Below, in pieces: positions 14,464-25,505 of a stretch of 40,181 nt of DNA. Origin of the DNA: Propionicimonas sp. (GTDB taxonomy: Bacteria; Actinomycetota; Actinomycetes; Propionibacteriales; Propionibacteriaceae). The stretch lies in contig JAOATP010000184.1 in assembly GCA_030158185.1 (NCBI GenBank), forward strand, positions 1 to 40,181, read 5' to 3'. Numbering within the stretch: the first letter of the stretch is position 1; each line of letters begins with the position of its first letter. The position numbers and the translations under genes were made by a program. The notes beneath the pieces are model-generated. The model saw nothing but the letters and a program-made list of their open reading frames with translations, was not told the DNA's origin and did no database searches.

Positions 14464-14480
14464 GAGGGGGCTCAGCCCTC
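14464..14480. terminator. Small hairpin between the convergent DUF6458 gene and ndgR
   Basis: GAGGG and CCCTC form a 5-bp stem with a GGCTCAG loop in the convergent junction, overlapping the ndgR stop codon. It is weak on its own. Confidence 0.25.
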
Positions 14481-15197
14481 GCCGCCGTTGCGCCGCAGCA
14501 CTTCGCTGAGGCGCTCGGCCGCAGCGATGACCGCCGGCGCGTGCAGGCGTCCGGGCTGGCGGGAGAGGCGCTCGATCGGGCCTGAGACGCTCACGGCGGC
14601 GATCACCTTGCCGCTGGGGGAGCGGACCGGCGCCGAAACGGAGGCAACGCCGGGCTCGCGCTCGGCGACCGACTGGGCCCAGCCGCGACGACGGACGGTG
14701 GCGAGGGCAACAGCGGAGAACGATGAGCTCTGCAGCCCGCGCTGGATCCGCTCGGGATCCTCCCAGGCCAGCAGCACCTGGGCCGCGGAGCCGGCGCCCA
14801 TCGTCAGCTGGGCACCCACCGGGATCGTGTCGCGAAGACCGGACGGGCGCTCAGCGGCAGCGGCGCACACCCTCATGTCGCCCTGACGGCGGTACAGCTG
14901 CGCGGACTCACCGGTGATGTCGCGCAAGCGTGCCAGCACGGGGCCGGCCGTTGCCAGCAGGCGGTCCTCGCCCGCTGCCGAGGCCAGTTCGGTGAGCCGG
15001 GGACCGAGCACGAAGCGTCCCTGCAGGTCACGGCTGACCAGGCGGTGATGCTCCAGCGCGACCGCCAGGCGATGGGCTGTGGGCCGGGCGAGCCCGGTCG
15101 CTGTCACCAGTCCGGCGAGAGTGGTGGGGCCCTGTTCGAGTGCCGTGAGCACGAGCGCTGCCTTGTCGAGGACTCCGACGCCACTTGAGTTGTCCAT
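14472..15197 (-). CDS. ndgR: IclR-family regulator of leucine biosynthesis, NdgR/LtbR
   Basis: A 241-residue IclR regulator. The HTH ([40 protein letters not shown]) is followed by the effector domain ([58 protein letters not shown]; quoted in parts). The N-terminus [17 protein letters not shown] and the [20 protein letters not shown] stretch match actinobacterial NdgR/LtbR almost residue by residue. These proteins regulate the divergent leuCD genes, and here leuC is divergent with 87 bp between starts. The start ATG 15195-15197 has CAATCT 6 nt upstream, possibly a leaderless start. The much longer ORF-track entry is read-through of leuC antisense. Confidence 0.9.
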   Translation of the reverse strand: MDNSSGVGVLDKAALVLTALEQGPTTLAGLVTATGLARPTAHRLAVALEHHRLVSRDLQGRFVLGPRLTELASAAGEDRLLATAGPVLARLRDITGESAQLYRRQGDMRVCAAAAERPSGLRDTIPVGAQLTMGAGSAAQVLLAWEDPERIQRGLQSSSFSAVALATVRRRGWAQSVAEREPGVASVSAPVRSPSGKVIAAVSVSGPIERLSRQPGRLHAPAVIAAAERLSEVLRRNGGEG

Positions 15198-15284
15198 AGG
15201 ATAAGATTGCCGTCTCGCATCATGATATGCAAGCTGTACGCTGCAGAAACCTACGTTCACCACAGTTTTAGCAATGGAGTTCCG
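15198..15284. promoter_or_regulatory. Divergent ndgR-leuC regulatory region
   Basis: This 87-bp region between two start codons is markedly AT-richer than its surroundings. It contains GCATCATGATATGC (15217-15230), with GCAT and ATGC ends, and TAAGAT (15202-15207), a possible -10. NdgR/LtbR binding is expected here from the family, but I cannot define the exact operator. Confidence 0.5.
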
Positions 15285-16682
15285 ATGGGCAAGACCCTGA
15301 GTGACAAGGTATGGGACAACCACGTCGTCCGCACCGCCGCTGGAGAGCCGGACCTGCTCTACATCGACCTGCACCTCGTGCATGAGGTCACCAGCCCGCA
15401 GGCCTTCGACGGGCTCCGCCTCGCCGGACGCCCGGTGCGGCGCACCGATCTCACGCTGGCGACGGAGGACCACAACACCCCGACCATCAACATCCTCGCC
15501 CCGATCGCCGACCCGGTGTCGAAGGTGCAGGTGGACACGCTGCGCGGCAATGCTGCCGAGTTCGGCGTACGGATCCACAGCCTCGGCGACCTCGACCAGG
15601 GCGTCGTGCACATCATCGGCCCGCAGCTGGGCCTCACCCAGCCCGGCCTCACCGTGGTCTGCGGCGACTCCCACACGTCCACCCACGGCGCTTTCGGCGC
15701 GCTGGCCTTCGGCATCGGCACCTCGGAGGTCGAGCACGTGCTGGCCACCCAGACGCTGACCCAGGCCCGCCCGAAGACCATGGCCGTGAACGTCAACGGC
15801 GAACTGCCGCACGGTGTGACGGCCAAGGACATCGTGCTGACCCTGATCGCGAAGGTCGGCACGGGCGGCGGCCAGGGCTATGTCGTGGAGTACCGCGGCT
15901 CGACCATCGAGGCCCTCTCCATGGAGGGTCGCATGACCATCTGCAACATGAGCATCGAGTGGGGTGCCAAGGCAGGCATGATGGCGCCGGACGAGACCAC
16001 CTTCGCCTACCTGAAGGGCCGCCCGCACGCGCCGGAAGGTGCCGACTGGGACGAGGCCGTCGCCTACTGGAAGACCCTCTACACCGACACGGACGCCGTC
16101 TTCGACGCACAGGTCGACATCGACGCCACCCAGCTCGCACCGTTCGTCACCTGGGGCACCAACCCTGGCCAGGGCGTCCCGCTGAGCGCGACGGTGCCTT
16201 CGCCGGAGGAGTTCACCGACCCGGTCGACCGCTCGGCAGCCGAACGTGCCCTGACCTACATGGACCTCGTCGCCGGAACCCCGATGCGTGACATCCACGT
16301 GGACACGGTCTTCCTCGGTTCGTGCACCAACGGGCGAATCGAGGACCTGCGCCTTGCAGCGTCCGTGATCGCGGGCCACAAGGTCGCAGACGGCGTCCGG
16401 ATGCTCGTCGTTCCGGGTTCTGCCCGCGTCCGCCTGCAGGCGATGGCCGAGGGCCTCGACAAGGTGTTCACCGCAGCCGGCGCAGAGTGGCGAGAGGCCG
16501 GTTGCTCGATGTGCCTCGGCATGAACCCCGACCAGCTGGCTCCCGGTGAGCGCAGTGCGTCCACCTCCAACCGCAACTTCGAGGGCCGCCAGGGCAAGGG
16601 CGGACGCACCCACCTCGTCTCGCCGCCGGTGGCCGCAGCCACGGCGATCCGCGGCACCCTCAGCTCCCCGGCCGACCTGTAA
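15285..16682 (+). CDS. leuC: 3-isopropylmalate dehydratase large subunit
   Basis: LeuC, 465 residues, with LeuD isomerises 2-isopropylmalate to 3-isopropylmalate in leucine synthesis. Aconitase-type motifs are clear: [38 protein letters not shown], and the 4Fe-4S cysteines in GSCTNGR and [10 protein letters not shown]. The start ATG 15285 ([15 protein letters not shown]) has GGAG 5 nt upstream; the ORF-track extension upstream belongs to the regulatory region. leuD follows after 10 nt, and both are probably under NdgR control. Confidence 0.97.
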   Translation: MGKTLSDKVWDNHVVRTAAGEPDLLYIDLHLVHEVTSPQAFDGLRLAGRPVRRTDLTLATEDHNTPTINILAPIADPVSKVQVDTLRGNAAEFGVRIHSLGDLDQGVVHIIGPQLGLTQPGLTVVCGDSHTSTHGAFGALAFGIGTSEVEHVLATQTLTQARPKTMAVNVNGELPHGVTAKDIVLTLIAKVGTGGGQGYVVEYRGSTIEALSMEGRMTICNMSIEWGAKAGMMAPDETTFAYLKGRPHAPEGADWDEAVAYWKTLYTDTDAVFDAQVDIDATQLAPFVTWGTNPGQGVPLSATVPSPEEFTDPVDRSAAERALTYMDLVAGTPMRDIHVDTVFLGSCTNGRIEDLRLAASVIAGHKVADGVRMLVVPGSARVRLQAMAEGLDKVFTAAGAEWREAGCSMCLGMNPDQLAPGERSASTSNRNFEGRQGKGGRTHLVSPPVAAATAIRGTLSSPADL

Positions 16683-16692
16683 GGACACAGCA

Positions 16693-17298
16693 ATGGACAA
16701 GTTCAGCACTCACACCGGGATCGCCGTCCCGCTGCGGCGCAGCAACGTCGACACCGACCAGATCATCCCCGCGGTCTACCTCAAGCGCGTGACCCGCACC
16801 GGCTTCGAGGACGGGCTGTTCGCCGCCTGGCGGAACGACGAGACCTTCGTGCTCAACCAGGCGGCCTACGAGAAGGGCTCGATCCTGGTCGCCGGACCCG
16901 ACTTCGGCACCGGCTCCTCCCGCGAGCACGCGGTCTGGGCCCTGCAGAACTACGGCTTCAAGGTGGTCATCGGCTCGCGTTTCGGCGACATCTTCCGCGG
17001 CAACTCCGGCAAGGCCGGCCTTGTGGTCGCCGAGGTCGGCACCGACGTGGTCGAGAAGCTGTGGGAGATCGCGGAGAGCGAGCCGGGCATCGAGTTCACC
17101 GTCGACCTGCACCACTGCACGATCGAGGCAGCCGACAACGTCTTCGCGTTCACGATCGACGACTACACCCGGCAGCGCCTGCTCGAGGGTCTCGACGACA
17201 TCGCGGTGACCCTGCAGCACGCCGACGCGATCACGGCCTACGAGGCAACGCGGCCGTCGTTCCTGCCCCGCACGATTCCTGCCAAGATTGCAGGGTGA
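16693..17298 (+). CDS. leuD: 3-isopropylmalate dehydratase small subunit
   Basis: LeuD, 201 residues, forms the swivel subunit of isopropylmalate isomerase. [41 protein letters not shown] and [16 protein letters not shown] are the conserved substrate-contact motifs. ATG 16693 with AAGGA upstream is the start; the ORF-track version is extended into leuC's other frame. Its stop overlaps the GTG of the acyltransferase gene (GTGA). Confidence 0.97.
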   Translation: MDKFSTHTGIAVPLRRSNVDTDQIIPAVYLKRVTRTGFEDGLFAAWRNDETFVLNQAAYEKGSILVAGPDFGTGSSREHAVWALQNYGFKVVIGSRFGDIFRGNSGKAGLVVAEVGTDVVEKLWEIAESEPGIEFTVDLHHCTIEAADNVFAFTIDDYTRQRLLEGLDDIAVTLQHADAITAYEATRPSFLPRTIPAKIAG

Positions 17299-18080
17299 CC
17301 ACTTCGCCTGACCATGTCGGTGTCGACCCCCGCCTGCCGATCGGGGTCGCCAACCCGAGTCCGGTCCAGCCCGCCTACCGGCGGCTCGCCAAGATCGGCG
17401 GCTGGATCCTGCGGCGCATGACCAAGCAGGACTGGGGCAGTGGCGAAAACCTGCCCAAGACCGGCGGCATCATCGTCGTGTCGAACCACATCTCGAACTT
17501 CGACCCGGCGGTGATCGCGCAATTCCTTGCCTGGAACGGACGCTGGGCGCGCGCGCTCGGCAAGAGCGAGATCTGGGACGTGCCACTGCTCGGCCGGCTC
17601 GCGACCGCCTGCGGCCAGATCCCGGTGGAGCGCAACACGTCGCGGGCGAGCAACTCCCTGATCCACGCAGAGGAGGCCCTCGCCGCTGGCGAGTGCGTGC
17701 TGATCTACCCGGAGGGCCACCGCACCACCGATCCCGACATGTGGCCGATGACCGCCCGTCCCGGCGCGGCACGGCTGGCATTGAAGACCGGCGTCCCTGT
17801 GATCCCGGTCGGCCAGTGGGGAGCTCAGGACGTCATGCCGGGCAAGAAGCTCACCTGGCCGCGGATCTTCCCGCGCAGAACGATGCACTTCCGCGTCGGG
17901 CCGGCTGTTGACCTCTCCGACCTGTACGGACGGGTGGATGCCATTTCGGTCAACGAGGCCAACGTGCGGATCATGGCAGCCATCACCATGCTCGTCGGTG
18001 AAATCCGGGGCGAGGAGCCCCCGTCGGACCGCTACGACGTCAGGACGGGTCGGCGGGGACCCTCCCCCCAGGGCCGATAA
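17295..18080 (+). CDS. plsC: 1-acyl-sn-glycerol-3-phosphate acyltransferase (PlsC family)
   Basis: A 261-residue membrane-associated acyltransferase that should convert lysophosphatidate to phosphatidate. The catalytic HX4D motif is in [14 protein letters not shown] (about residue 60), and the substrate motif is [11 protein letters not shown] (about 140). QIPVERNT and [10 protein letters not shown] are further family blocks. GTG 17295 overlaps the leuD stop by 4 nt and is preferred to the ORF-track start. In many actinobacteria gpsA follows between plsC and ddl; here ddl follows directly, so gpsA is elsewhere or lost. Confidence 0.9.
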   Translation: MTTSPDHVGVDPRLPIGVANPSPVQPAYRRLAKIGGWILRRMTKQDWGSGENLPKTGGIIVVSNHISNFDPAVIAQFLAWNGRWARALGKSEIWDVPLLGRLATACGQIPVERNTSRASNSLIHAEEALAAGECVLIYPEGHRTTDPDMWPMTARPGAARLALKTGVPVIPVGQWGAQDVMPGKKLTWPRIFPRRTMHFRVGPAVDLSDLYGRVDAISVNEANVRIMAAITMLVGEIRGEEPPSDRYDVRTGRRGPSPQGR

Positions 18081-18111
18081 GGTAGGCGCCGATCCAGCGA
18101 CCGGAGGCCCG

Positions 18112-19230
18112 ATGAGCAACCACCCGAACCGAGTACGGGTAGCACTGGTGTTCGGCGGGGTCAGTTCCGAGCATGAGATCAGCTGCCTGACCGCTGGCAG
18201 CGCCAGCCGCGCCATCGACGCCGAGCGGTTCGAGGTCATCGGGATCGGCATCACGGCTGACGGCACCTGGGTGCGCATCGCGCCGGAGGAGCTCGCGTCC
18301 TACGAGGTCGTCAACGGCAAGCTCCCGCGGGTCGCCGCCGACCGGCCGGAAGCCGTCCTGCTGCGCGGCGCCAACGGGGCGGAGGTCGCCACCCGGGTCG
18401 GCAACCAGCTCTGCGACATCACCGGCATCGACGCGGCCTTCGCCCTCCTGCACGGCCCGTGGGGCGAGGACGGCACCATCCAGGGCCTGTTCGAGATGCT
18501 GGGCGTCCGCTACGTCGGCGCAGGCGTCGCCGCCAGCGCGATCGGCATGGACAAGGACCTGATGAAGCGGGCCATGGCTGCGGCCGGCCTGCCGGTGGGG
18601 CCCTGGGTCGCGATCACGCCCGCCCAGTGGCGCGACGACCGTGCCGGCAGCATCGCCCGCGTCGGCGAGCTGACCTTCCCCGTCTTCGTGAAGCCCGCCC
18701 GCGGCGGCTCGAGCATCGGCATCGTGCGGGTCGACGACCCCTCCGGCCTCGAGGCGGCGATCGCTGAGGCCCGGCGGTTCGACCCGAAGGTGGTTGTCGA
18801 GCAGGGCTTCACCGGCGTCCGCGAGATCGAGGTGAGCGTGCTGGAGAACCTCGACGGTCCGCCGCGCGTCTCCCTGCCCGGCGAAGTGCTGATGCACACC
18901 GCAGACGCGTTCTACGACTTCGACGCCAAGTACCTGCCGGAGGAGCAGGTCACCCTGCAGGTGCCGGCCGACGTCACCCCCGAGCTCCTCGCAGCCGTCC
19001 AGGAGCTCGCCGGACGCACGTTCTGCGCGATGGCGGTGGAGGGCCTCGCCCGGGTTGACCTGTTCGTCGACGCCGACGGCGTGCCCTGGGTGAACGAGCT
19101 GAACACGATGCCCGGCTTCACCCGCACCTCGATGTTCCCGATGATGTGGGCGGCCAGCGGGTTGCAGTACCCCGAACTCATCGCCACGCTCGTCGACCTC
19201 GCGCTCGCCCGGCCGATGGGGCTGCGTTGA
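18112..19230 (+). CDS. ddl: D-alanine--D-alanine ligase
   Basis: Ddl, 372 residues, makes D-Ala-D-Ala for peptidoglycan precursors. VALVFGGVSSEHEIS is the N-terminal motif; LHGPWGEDGTIQGLFEM, FVKPARGGSSIGI and VNELNTMPGFTRTSMFP are ATP-grasp and Mg-binding blocks. The insert between strands (AVLLRGANGAEVATRVGNQ) is common in actinobacterial Ddl. ATG 18112 with GGAGG 4 nt before it is the start; the upstream part in the track is the PlsC gene in another frame. Its stop overlaps the thiL TTG. Confidence 0.96.
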   Translation: MSNHPNRVRVALVFGGVSSEHEISCLTAGSASRAIDAERFEVIGIGITADGTWVRIAPEELASYEVVNGKLPRVAADRPEAVLLRGANGAEVATRVGNQLCDITGIDAAFALLHGPWGEDGTIQGLFEMLGVRYVGAGVAASAIGMDKDLMKRAMAAAGLPVGPWVAITPAQWRDDRAGSIARVGELTFPVFVKPARGGSSIGIVRVDDPSGLEAAIAEARRFDPKVVVEQGFTGVREIEVSVLENLDGPPRVSLPGEVLMHTADAFYDFDAKYLPEEQVTLQVPADVTPELLAAVQELAGRTFCAMAVEGLARVDLFVDADGVPWVNELNTMPGFTRTSMFPMMWAASGLQYPELIATLVDLALARPMGLR

Positions 19231-20171
19231 CCGTCGGTGAGCTCGGCGAGTTCGCCCTGATCGGACGGATCACGGCAGGCCTTTCCGCGTCCGGGCCGGT
19301 CGTGCTCGGGGTGGGCGACGACTGCGCCGTGCTCCGGCTCGCCGGCGACCTCGCCGTCTCCACCGACACCATGGTCGAGAACGTCCACTTCCGCACCGAC
19401 TGGTCGGCAGCCACCGATGTGGGCCGCAAGGCCGTCGCAGCCTGCGTCGCCGACGCAGAGGCGATGGGTGCTGCGCCGATCGGGATCGTCATCAGCCTCG
19501 CCGCACCTGCCACCACCCCCACCGAGTGGGTGGACGGGTTCTCGGCCGGCGTCCGTGAGGAGTGCGGGCTGGCCGGCGTCCAGCTGGTCGGCGGCGACAC
19601 GACCTCAGCGGCGCAGATCGTCATCACGGCCACCGTGCTCGCCGACCTCGGCGGGGTGCCACCGGTGCGCCGCTCGGGCGCCCGTCCGGGCCAGGTGCTC
19701 GCGATGGTCGGGCGGCTCGGCTGGGCGGCTGCCGGCGTCGCGGTGCTGGGGCGTGGCTTCCGTTCCCCGCGGGCCGTCGTGCTCGCCCATCGTGTGCCCG
19801 AGGTCCCCTACGGGCAGGGACGGGTGGCTGCCGAGGCCGGCGCCACAGCGCTGATCGACGTCTCGGACGGCCTTCTTGCCGACCTCGGCCACATCGCGCG
19901 AGCCTCGGGCGTGCAGCTGGACGTCGATACCTCGACCTTCGAGATCGCCGAGCCGCAGAAGGCCGTCGCCGCTGCGATCGGTGGGGGAGACCCGCTGGTC
20001 TTCCAGCTCACCGGCGGTGACGACCACGCGCTGGTCGGCAGCTTCGACCCGGGTGCGGTGCCGGCCGGCTGGCGGGTGATCGGGCGCGTCCTTCCCGGCG
20101 AGCCGCAGGTGCTCGTCGATGGTGCTGCCTGGTCCGGTCCCGCCGGGGGCTGGCAGCACTTCACGTCCTGA
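19227..20171 (+). CDS. thiL: Thiamine-monophosphate kinase
   Basis: ThiL, 314 residues, phosphorylates thiamine monophosphate to thiamine diphosphate. The N-terminus carries GELGEFALIGRI and GVGDDCAVLRL, then STDTMVENVHFR, with the DTMVENVHF metal-binding segment. LVGGDTTSA, LIDVSDGLLADLGHIA and the C-terminal TGGDDHAL complete the AIR-synthase-like ATP-binding fold. TTG 19227, overlapping the ddl stop, is the only sensible start. It closes the leuC-thiL run of tightly linked genes. Confidence 0.94.
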   Translation: MTVGELGEFALIGRITAGLSASGPVVLGVGDDCAVLRLAGDLAVSTDTMVENVHFRTDWSAATDVGRKAVAACVADAEAMGAAPIGIVISLAAPATTPTEWVDGFSAGVREECGLAGVQLVGGDTTSAAQIVITATVLADLGGVPPVRRSGARPGQVLAMVGRLGWAAAGVAVLGRGFRSPRAVVLAHRVPEVPYGQGRVAAEAGATALIDVSDGLLADLGHIARASGVQLDVDTSTFEIAEPQKAVAAAIGGGDPLVFQLTGGDDHALVGSFDPGAVPAGWRVIGRVLPGEPQVLVDGAAWSGPAGGWQHFTS

Positions 20172-20205
20172 CCCGTGTCAGCAGGATCCGCCCTAGAATT
20201 GGGGC

Positions 20206-20952
20206 GTGGGCCGCACCCAGCGGATCGTGGTGGTCGGTGTCTGCGCACTGACCGCTGTCGTGGTGGGCGCACTCGTCGCAGGGGTCCCCACCGGTGTCGT
20301 GCGGATCCTCGACGTCATCAACTCGGCGACCCTGTTCGTCATCGCAGCCTCGGTGCGGATGCTGCACCGCGAGCAGCGGCTGATCATGGCAGCCCTTGGC
20401 ATCTCCGCGCTGGGTGACCTCTTCCTGAGCCGGGTGCTGCCCGCGCCCGGCGGTGGAGCGAGCATGGCCGGAATGGCCTGCTTCCTCGCGGCGTACGTCT
20501 TCCTGACGGTCGCACTCCTGCGCGGACGGCCAGGGCCGTGGGAGGCGCTGCTCGTGATTCCGTTCCTCGGGTCGGGGACGGCCGTCGTATGGGTCCTCAA
20601 GGACGACCTCACCGGTGTCTTCCTGCTCGCCGTCCCGATCTTCCTGCTTGTCATCACCATGATGGCCTGGTCGGCCGCGACGACCCTCGTGCGCACCTAC
20701 TTCATCCCCCGGGTGCGATGGTGGGCAGCGATCGGTGCGGCCGTGATCTTCGCCAGCGACGCTGCGGTCGCGTTCGAGATGTTCCACCCGCCGTTCTCTC
20801 CACAGCCCCCGATGGCTCTCCAGCTGTTCGTGCGCGCCAGCTACATCGCAGGCTGGCTGCTGATGCTGCTGATCGTGTGCGACCCCGTCCTGCGGTTCGC
20901 CGCGGACGGCGCGACCACGGCAGAAGCCGTCGAACCGGAGGGTCGTTCCTGA
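20206..20952 (+). CDS. Lysoplasmalogenase (YhhN family) membrane protein
   Basis: A 248-residue membrane protein with about eight helices. The family motifs ALGISALGDLFLSR (GDxxL) and VIFASDAAVAF (SD) are present in their usual relative positions. YhhN/TMEM86 proteins hydrolyse the vinyl-ether bond of lysoplasmalogens; the substrate in this organism is inferred only from the family. GTG 20206 lies 6 nt after TAGAAT (20194-20199), a near-perfect -10, so the mRNA is probably leaderless. ftsK follows with its own promoter. Confidence 0.85.
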   Translation: MGRTQRIVVVGVCALTAVVVGALVAGVPTGVVRILDVINSATLFVIAASVRMLHREQRLIMAALGISALGDLFLSRVLPAPGGGASMAGMACFLAAYVFLTVALLRGRPGPWEALLVIPFLGSGTAVVWVLKDDLTGVFLLAVPIFLLVITMMAWSAATTLVRTYFIPRVRWWAAIGAAVIFASDAAVAFEMFHPPFSPQPPMALQLFVRASYIAGWLLMLLIVCDPVLRFAADGATTAEAVEPEGRS

Positions 20953-21009
20953 CGCCCCACCCGGCGTGGAAGCTCGGAATCGTCGCACCCATCGCCTACC
21001 CTTCGTCTC

Positions 21010-23433
21010 ATGGCGACCCGCGCGTCTTCCCCTTCGCGGAGCCGTACGAGCGCGACCTCGCGCCCGAGCGCCTCCAGAAGCACAGGAAGCAAGAAACCAC
21101 CCTCGCGCACTCCCGTGCGCAAGAAGCCCCAGCAGTCGGGGCTCAGCCGGATGTTCTCCGGCATCGGGCGTGGCCTCGCCGCCACCTGGCGGGGCATCGC
21201 AACGCTGGTCGGCAATTCCGCCCGTGCGATCGGGCACGGCGCACGTGACCTGCCGGTCGAGCAGCGCCACGACGGCTCGGGCCTCGTGCTGCTGCTGTCA
21301 GGGCTCCTCGTCGCCGGCGAGTTCTGGATCGGGCTGCCCGGTGCCACAGGCAATTGGGTGAAGCTCGCCATCACCACCATCTTCGGATCGTTCGCCTACG
21401 CCGTTCCCGTGCTCTGCTTCGGCATGGCCTGGCGCACGCTGCGCCACCCCGAACGCCACGGGACGGCGGGACGCCAGCTGGTCGGCTGGCTCTCAGCGCT
21501 CTTCGGCATCCTCGGACTGATCCAGATCACTGCAGGCGTCCCGAAGTTCGCCGAACCGGCGCTCGTCCGTGACGGTGGCGGTTTCCTCGGCTACATCTCC
21601 TCCTCGCTCACCGTCCGGCTGCTGACCGTCTGGGGCGCCGTCCCCGTGCTGGCGCTGCTGACCGGCTTCGGCGTGCTCGTGATCGCCGGCATCCCGATGA
21701 GCGAACTGGGTCAGCGGCTGGGCCAGCTGCGCGAGCGCTTCCGCCGTCCGCCCAGGGACGAGATCGAGTACGGCGCCCAGCACCGGGCCTACGACACCCC
21801 GATCGTCGACGAGCCGGAGCCGGAGCCCGACCCGGCAGAAGAGGTGACGGAGCTGATCGCCAGCACGCCGGCACCCGGCAGGGCGCGCAAGCCCGTGCAG
21901 CCGCCGCTGGAGGTGCCGGTGATGTCGGCCGGACCGCTGCGCGCCGAGCAGCCGCAGATCTCCGGCGTCCTCGTCTACACCCTGCCCGACCCGGCCATCC
22001 TCAAGCCGGGCTCTGTGCCGAAGGCCCGCAGCCAGGCCAACGACCAGGTCGTCCAGCGACTCACGGAGGTGCTGCGCCAGTTCGAGATCGACGCCACCGT
22101 GACCGGCTACACCCGCGGCCCGACCGTCACCCGTTACGAGGTGGAGCTCGGCAACGCCGTCAAGGTCGAGAAGGTGACCGCGCTCAGCAAGAACATCTCC
22201 TACGCCGTCGCCTCCGCCGACGTCCGGATCCTCTCGCCCATTCCCGGCAAGTCGGCGATCGGCATCGAGATCCCCAACGCAGACAAGGAGATCGTCTCCC
22301 TCGGTGACGTGCTGCGCTCCAACCGTGCCCGCAACGACCACCACCCGATGACCGTCGGCCTCGGCAAGGACGTCGAGGGCGGGTACGTCGTCGCCAACAT
22401 GGCCAAGATGCCGCACCTGCTCGTCGCGGGTGCCACCGGCTCGGGCAAGTCCAGCTTCGTGAACTCGCTGATCACCTCCGTGCTGATGCGGGCGACGCCG
22501 GAAGAGGTCCGCATGCTGCTGGTCGACCCCAAGCGGGTCGAGCTCACCCACTACGAGGGCATTCCGCACCTGGTCACGCCGATCATCACCAGCGCGAAGA
22601 AGGCAGCAGAAGCCCTGCAGTGGGTCGTCAGGGAGATGGACGCGCGCTACGACGACCTCGCAGCCTTCGGCTTCCGGCACGTCGACGACTTCAACAAGGC
22701 CGTCCGAGGCGGCCAGGTGAAGCTCCCGCCGGGCTCAGAGCGCGTGCTGGCGCCCTACCCGTACCTGCTGGTGATCGTCGACGAGCTCGCCGACCTGATG
22801 ATGGTGGCCCCCCGCGACGTCGAGGACTCCATCGTCCGCATCACGCAGCTCGCCCGGGCCGCCGGCATCCACCTTGTGCTCGCAACCCAGCGTCCCTCGA
22901 CAGATGTGGTCACCGGCCTGATCAAGGCCAACGTGCCCTCACGGCTTGCCTTCGCGACCAGCTCCATGGTCGACTCCCGCGTCATCCTCGACACCCCCGG
23001 TGCGGAGAAGCTCGTCGGCCAGGGCGACGCACTCTTCCTGCCGATGGGCCAGTCCAAGCCGCTGCGCGTGCAGGGCTCGTGGGTGACGGAGGCCGAGATC
23101 CGTGCGGTGGTCAAGCAGGTCACCGAGCAGATGGCCCCCGAGTACCGCGAGGACCTCGTCGTCCACACCGATTCCGGCCGCTCGGTCGCCGAGGACATCG
23201 GCGACGACCTCGAGCTCGTCCTTGAGGCCGCGCAGCTCATCATCAACCTGCAGCTGGGTTCCACGTCGATGCTGCAGCGCAAGCTGCGGGTCGGTTTCGC
23301 CAAGGCTGGACGCCTGATGGACATCCTCGAGACAAGGGGAATCGTCGGGCCGTCCGAGGGTTCGAAGCCCCGCGAGGTGCTTGTCAAACCCGACGACCTC
23401 GATGAGGTATTGGCAGCGTTGCGCGCTGGCTGA
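21010..23433 (+). CDS. ftsK: DNA translocase FtsK
   Basis: FtsK, 807 residues, pumps DNA at the division septum during chromosome segregation. A Ser/Arg/Thr-rich N-terminus (about 1-45) precedes four membrane helices (about 95-115, 120-145, 157-178, 200-222). A linker with acidic repeats ([13 protein letters not shown]) follows. The motor has Walker [10 protein letters not shown] (about 475), Walker B in [11 protein letters not shown] and the [17 protein letters not shown] block. The C-terminal gamma winged helix ([18 protein letters not shown]-like, about 745-800) recognises KOPS sites. TACCCT lies 7 nt before the ATG, suggesting a leaderless transcript. Confidence 0.96.
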   Translation: MATRASSPSRSRTSATSRPSASRSTGSKKPPSRTPVRKKPQQSGLSRMFSGIGRGLAATWRGIATLVGNSARAIGHGARDLPVEQRHDGSGLVLLLSGLLVAGEFWIGLPGATGNWVKLAITTIFGSFAYAVPVLCFGMAWRTLRHPERHGTAGRQLVGWLSALFGILGLIQITAGVPKFAEPALVRDGGGFLGYISSSLTVRLLTVWGAVPVLALLTGFGVLVIAGIPMSELGQRLGQLRERFRRPPRDEIEYGAQHRAYDTPIVDEPEPEPDPAEEVTELIASTPAPGRARKPVQPPLEVPVMSAGPLRAEQPQISGVLVYTLPDPAILKPGSVPKARSQANDQVVQRLTEVLRQFEIDATVTGYTRGPTVTRYEVELGNAVKVEKVTALSKNISYAVASADVRILSPIPGKSAIGIEIPNADKEIVSLGDVLRSNRARNDHHPMTVGLGKDVEGGYVVANMAKMPHLLVAGATGSGKSSFVNSLITSVLMRATPEEVRMLLVDPKRVELTHYEGIPHLVTPIITSAKKAAEALQWVVREMDARYDDLAAFGFRHVDDFNKAVRGGQVKLPPGSERVLAPYPYLLVIVDELADLMMVAPRDVEDSIVRITQLARAAGIHLVLATQRPSTDVVTGLIKANVPSRLAFATSSMVDSRVILDTPGAEKLVGQGDALFLPMGQSKPLRVQGSWVTEAEIRAVVKQVTEQMAPEYREDLVVHTDSGRSVAEDIGDDLELVLEAAQLIINLQLGSTSMLQRKLRVGFAKAGRLMDILETRGIVGPSEGSKPREVLVKPDDLDEVLAALRAG

Positions 23434-23448
23434 GGTAGCGTGACCCGG

Positions 23449-24897
23449 GTGAGTTCAGGGTCGAAGGGCACAACACCGGTGCATGTGGTGAGCCTCGGCT
23501 GCGCCCGGAACGAGGTGGATTCCGAGGAGTTGGCCGGGCGGCTCGCCGCCGGCGGGTTCACCCTCGTCGCCGATCCGGACGCCGCTGCGGCCATCGTCGT
23601 GAACACCTGCGGGTTCATCGACGCGGCCAAGAAGGACTCGATCGACACCCTGCTGGACGCCGCCGACCACAAGGGCAACGGCACGACGAAGGCCGTCATC
23701 GCCGTCGGCTGCCTCGCCGAGCGGTACGGCGAGGAACTGGCGGCGTCGCTGCCGGAGGCCGACGCAGTGCTCGGCTTCGACGACTACCCCGACATCGCAG
23801 AACGCCTGACCTGGATCCTCGCCGGCGGCCACCACGAGGCGCACGCCCCGAGGGATCGAAGGAGCCTGCTTCCGGTGACCCCGGTGTCCCGCCCGGCGGG
23901 CGCCGTCGGGCTTTCCGTCCCCGGCCACGGCTTCGCCGACCTTCCCGCAGGACTCGCTCCGGCCAGCGGCCCGCGCGTCGTGCGTCACCGGCTCGGCGGC
24001 GGCGCGACGGCATCGCTGAAGATCGCTTCCGGCTGCGACCGCCGGTGCGCGTTCTGCGCGATCCCCGCCTTCCGCGGCTCCTACCTCTCCCGTCCGGTGG
24101 CAGAGGTCGTCGCAGAGGCACAGTGGCTCGTGGAGACCGGCGTCCGTGAGGTCGTGCTGGTCAGCGAGAACTCCAGCGCCTACGGCAAGGACCTGGGGAC
24201 GAACCTCGAGCGACTGCTCGCCGGCCTTGCGAGGGTCGACGGGCTGGACTGGATCCGGGTGTCCTACCTGCAGCCGGCGGAGGTCCGCCCCACCCTGCTC
24301 GACGCCATGCTGTCCCTGGAGAACGTCGTGCCGTACTTCGACCTGCCGTTCCAGCACGCCTCTGCTGCCGTCCTTCGACGTATGCGACGCTTCGGCGACG
24401 CCGACTCCTTCCTCGACCTGCTCCAGCGGATCCGCACCGTCGCGCCGGAGGCCGGCGTGCGCAGCAACGTCATCGTCGGCTTCCCGGGCGAGACCGAGGC
24501 GGACGTCGAGATCCTCGCCGACTTCCTTGCCGCGGCCCGGCTGGACGCCGTCGGCGTGTTCGGCTACTCCGACGAGGAGGGCACCGAGGGCGCGACACTG
24601 GACGGCAAGCTCACCGACGACGTGATCAGCGAGCGCGTCGACCGCCTCGCGGGCCTGTGCGACGAGGCATCTGCACAACGCGCGGAGGAGCGCACCGGCG
24701 AGCGCGTCCGCGTGCTGGTCGAGGGCTCGACCGACGAGGGTGCGCCGCTGGGACGCGCAGCGCACCAGGGTCCGGAAACCGACGGCAGTACGACCATCAG
24801 CAGTGTTGGTGACTCGTTGGCTCCCGGCGTCATGGTCTGGGGTAGTGTCACGGCCACGGACGGGGTTGATCTCGTCGTAGAGCTGGAGGGGCAATGA
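23449..24897 (+). CDS. rimO: Ribosomal protein S12 methylthiotransferase RimO
   Basis: RimO, about 482 residues, methylthiolates Asp of ribosomal protein S12. The MTTase domain begins [19 protein letters not shown] with its three cysteines. A linker typical of actinobacterial RimO follows (about 135-185), and the radical-SAM cluster is [26 protein letters not shown] and [13 protein letters not shown] are further blocks, and a TRAM-like tail ends the protein. The track starts at GTG 23440, but GTG 23449 lies 7 nt after TAGCGT (23436-23441) and is preferred as a leaderless start. Its stop overlaps pgsA (ATGA). Confidence 0.94.
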   Translation: MSSGSKGTTPVHVVSLGCARNEVDSEELAGRLAAGGFTLVADPDAAAAIVVNTCGFIDAAKKDSIDTLLDAADHKGNGTTKAVIAVGCLAERYGEELAASLPEADAVLGFDDYPDIAERLTWILAGGHHEAHAPRDRRSLLPVTPVSRPAGAVGLSVPGHGFADLPAGLAPASGPRVVRHRLGGGATASLKIASGCDRRCAFCAIPAFRGSYLSRPVAEVVAEAQWLVETGVREVVLVSENSSAYGKDLGTNLERLLAGLARVDGLDWIRVSYLQPAEVRPTLLDAMLSLENVVPYFDLPFQHASAAVLRRMRRFGDADSFLDLLQRIRTVAPEAGVRSNVIVGFPGETEADVEILADFLAAARLDAVGVFGYSDEEGTEGATLDGKLTDDVISERVDRLAGLCDEASAQRAEERTGERVRVLVEGSTDEGAPLGRAAHQGPETDGSTTISSVGDSLAPGVMVWGSVTATDGVDLVVELEGQ

Positions 24898-25505
24898 CGC
24901 AGCGGCCGATCGGCTCGGGGGTGCCCCACTGGCTCCCCAACGCGCTGACCGTTCTGCGCCTGATACTTGTCCCGGTCTTCCTCTTCCTGCTCTTCCTGCA
25001 CCCGACGGAGTTCACCTGGCGGCTCGGCGCGACCGCTGCGTTCCTCGTCGCCATCCTCACCGATCTCTTCGACGGCAAGATCGCCCGGCGCTACGGCCTG
25101 GTCAGCGACTTCGGCAAGATCTGGGACCCGATCGCCGACAAGGCACTCACCGGCGCGGCGTTCATCTCGCTCAGCATCCTCGGCGAACTGCCCTGGTGGG
25201 TGACGATCATCATCCTCGTCCGCGAGTGGGGGATCACCTGGATGCGGGTGGCCATGCTGAAGTACGAGGTGATGGCTGCTGCCGCCGGAGGGAAGCTGAA
25301 GACGGTGCTGCAGGCAATCGCCCTCATCATGTTCCTGCCGTACCCCATGCCGCTGGTGCAGACGATCCTGCCGTTCTGGTTCGTGCTGTCCTGGCTCGTG
25401 ATGGGAGCTGCCTTCGTGCTCACCGTCGTCACCGGCGGGATGTACGTGCGGGACGCGTGGCGCCTGCGTGCCGAGGCGATCAAGGCAAAGAGTGGACTCA
25501 CCTGA
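24894..25505 (+). CDS. pgsA: CDP-diacylglycerol--glycerol-3-phosphate 3-phosphatidyltransferase
   Basis: PgsA, 203 residues, makes phosphatidylglycerophosphate, the first step to phosphatidylglycerol and cardiolipin. [14 protein letters not shown] is the N-terminal helix, and the CDP-alcohol motif [19 protein letters not shown] followed by PIAD gives DG-x2-AR-x8-G-x3-D-x3-D exactly. About five membrane helices are predicted. It overlaps rimO by 4 nt and cinA by 14 nt, so the three are one transcription unit. A close relative could be PgsA2 (cardiolipin synthase type), but the rimO-pgsA-cinA order supports this assignment. Confidence 0.93.
   Translation: MTQRPIGSGVPHWLPNALTVLRLILVPVFLFLLFLHPTEFTWRLGATAAFLVAILTDLFDGKIARRYGLVSDFGKIWDPIADKALTGAAFISLSILGELPWWVTIIILVREWGITWMRVAMLKYEVMAAAAGGKLKTVLQAIALIMFLPYPMPLVQTILPFWFVLSWLVMGAAFVLTVVTGGMYVRDAWRLRAEAIKAKSGLT

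Noticed and set aside
14472-16709. 745-residue minus-strand ORF covering leuC antisense
   Set aside because: Only its last 241 residues are a real protein (NdgR). The rest is antisense to leuC, and ndgR has its own start and promoter.
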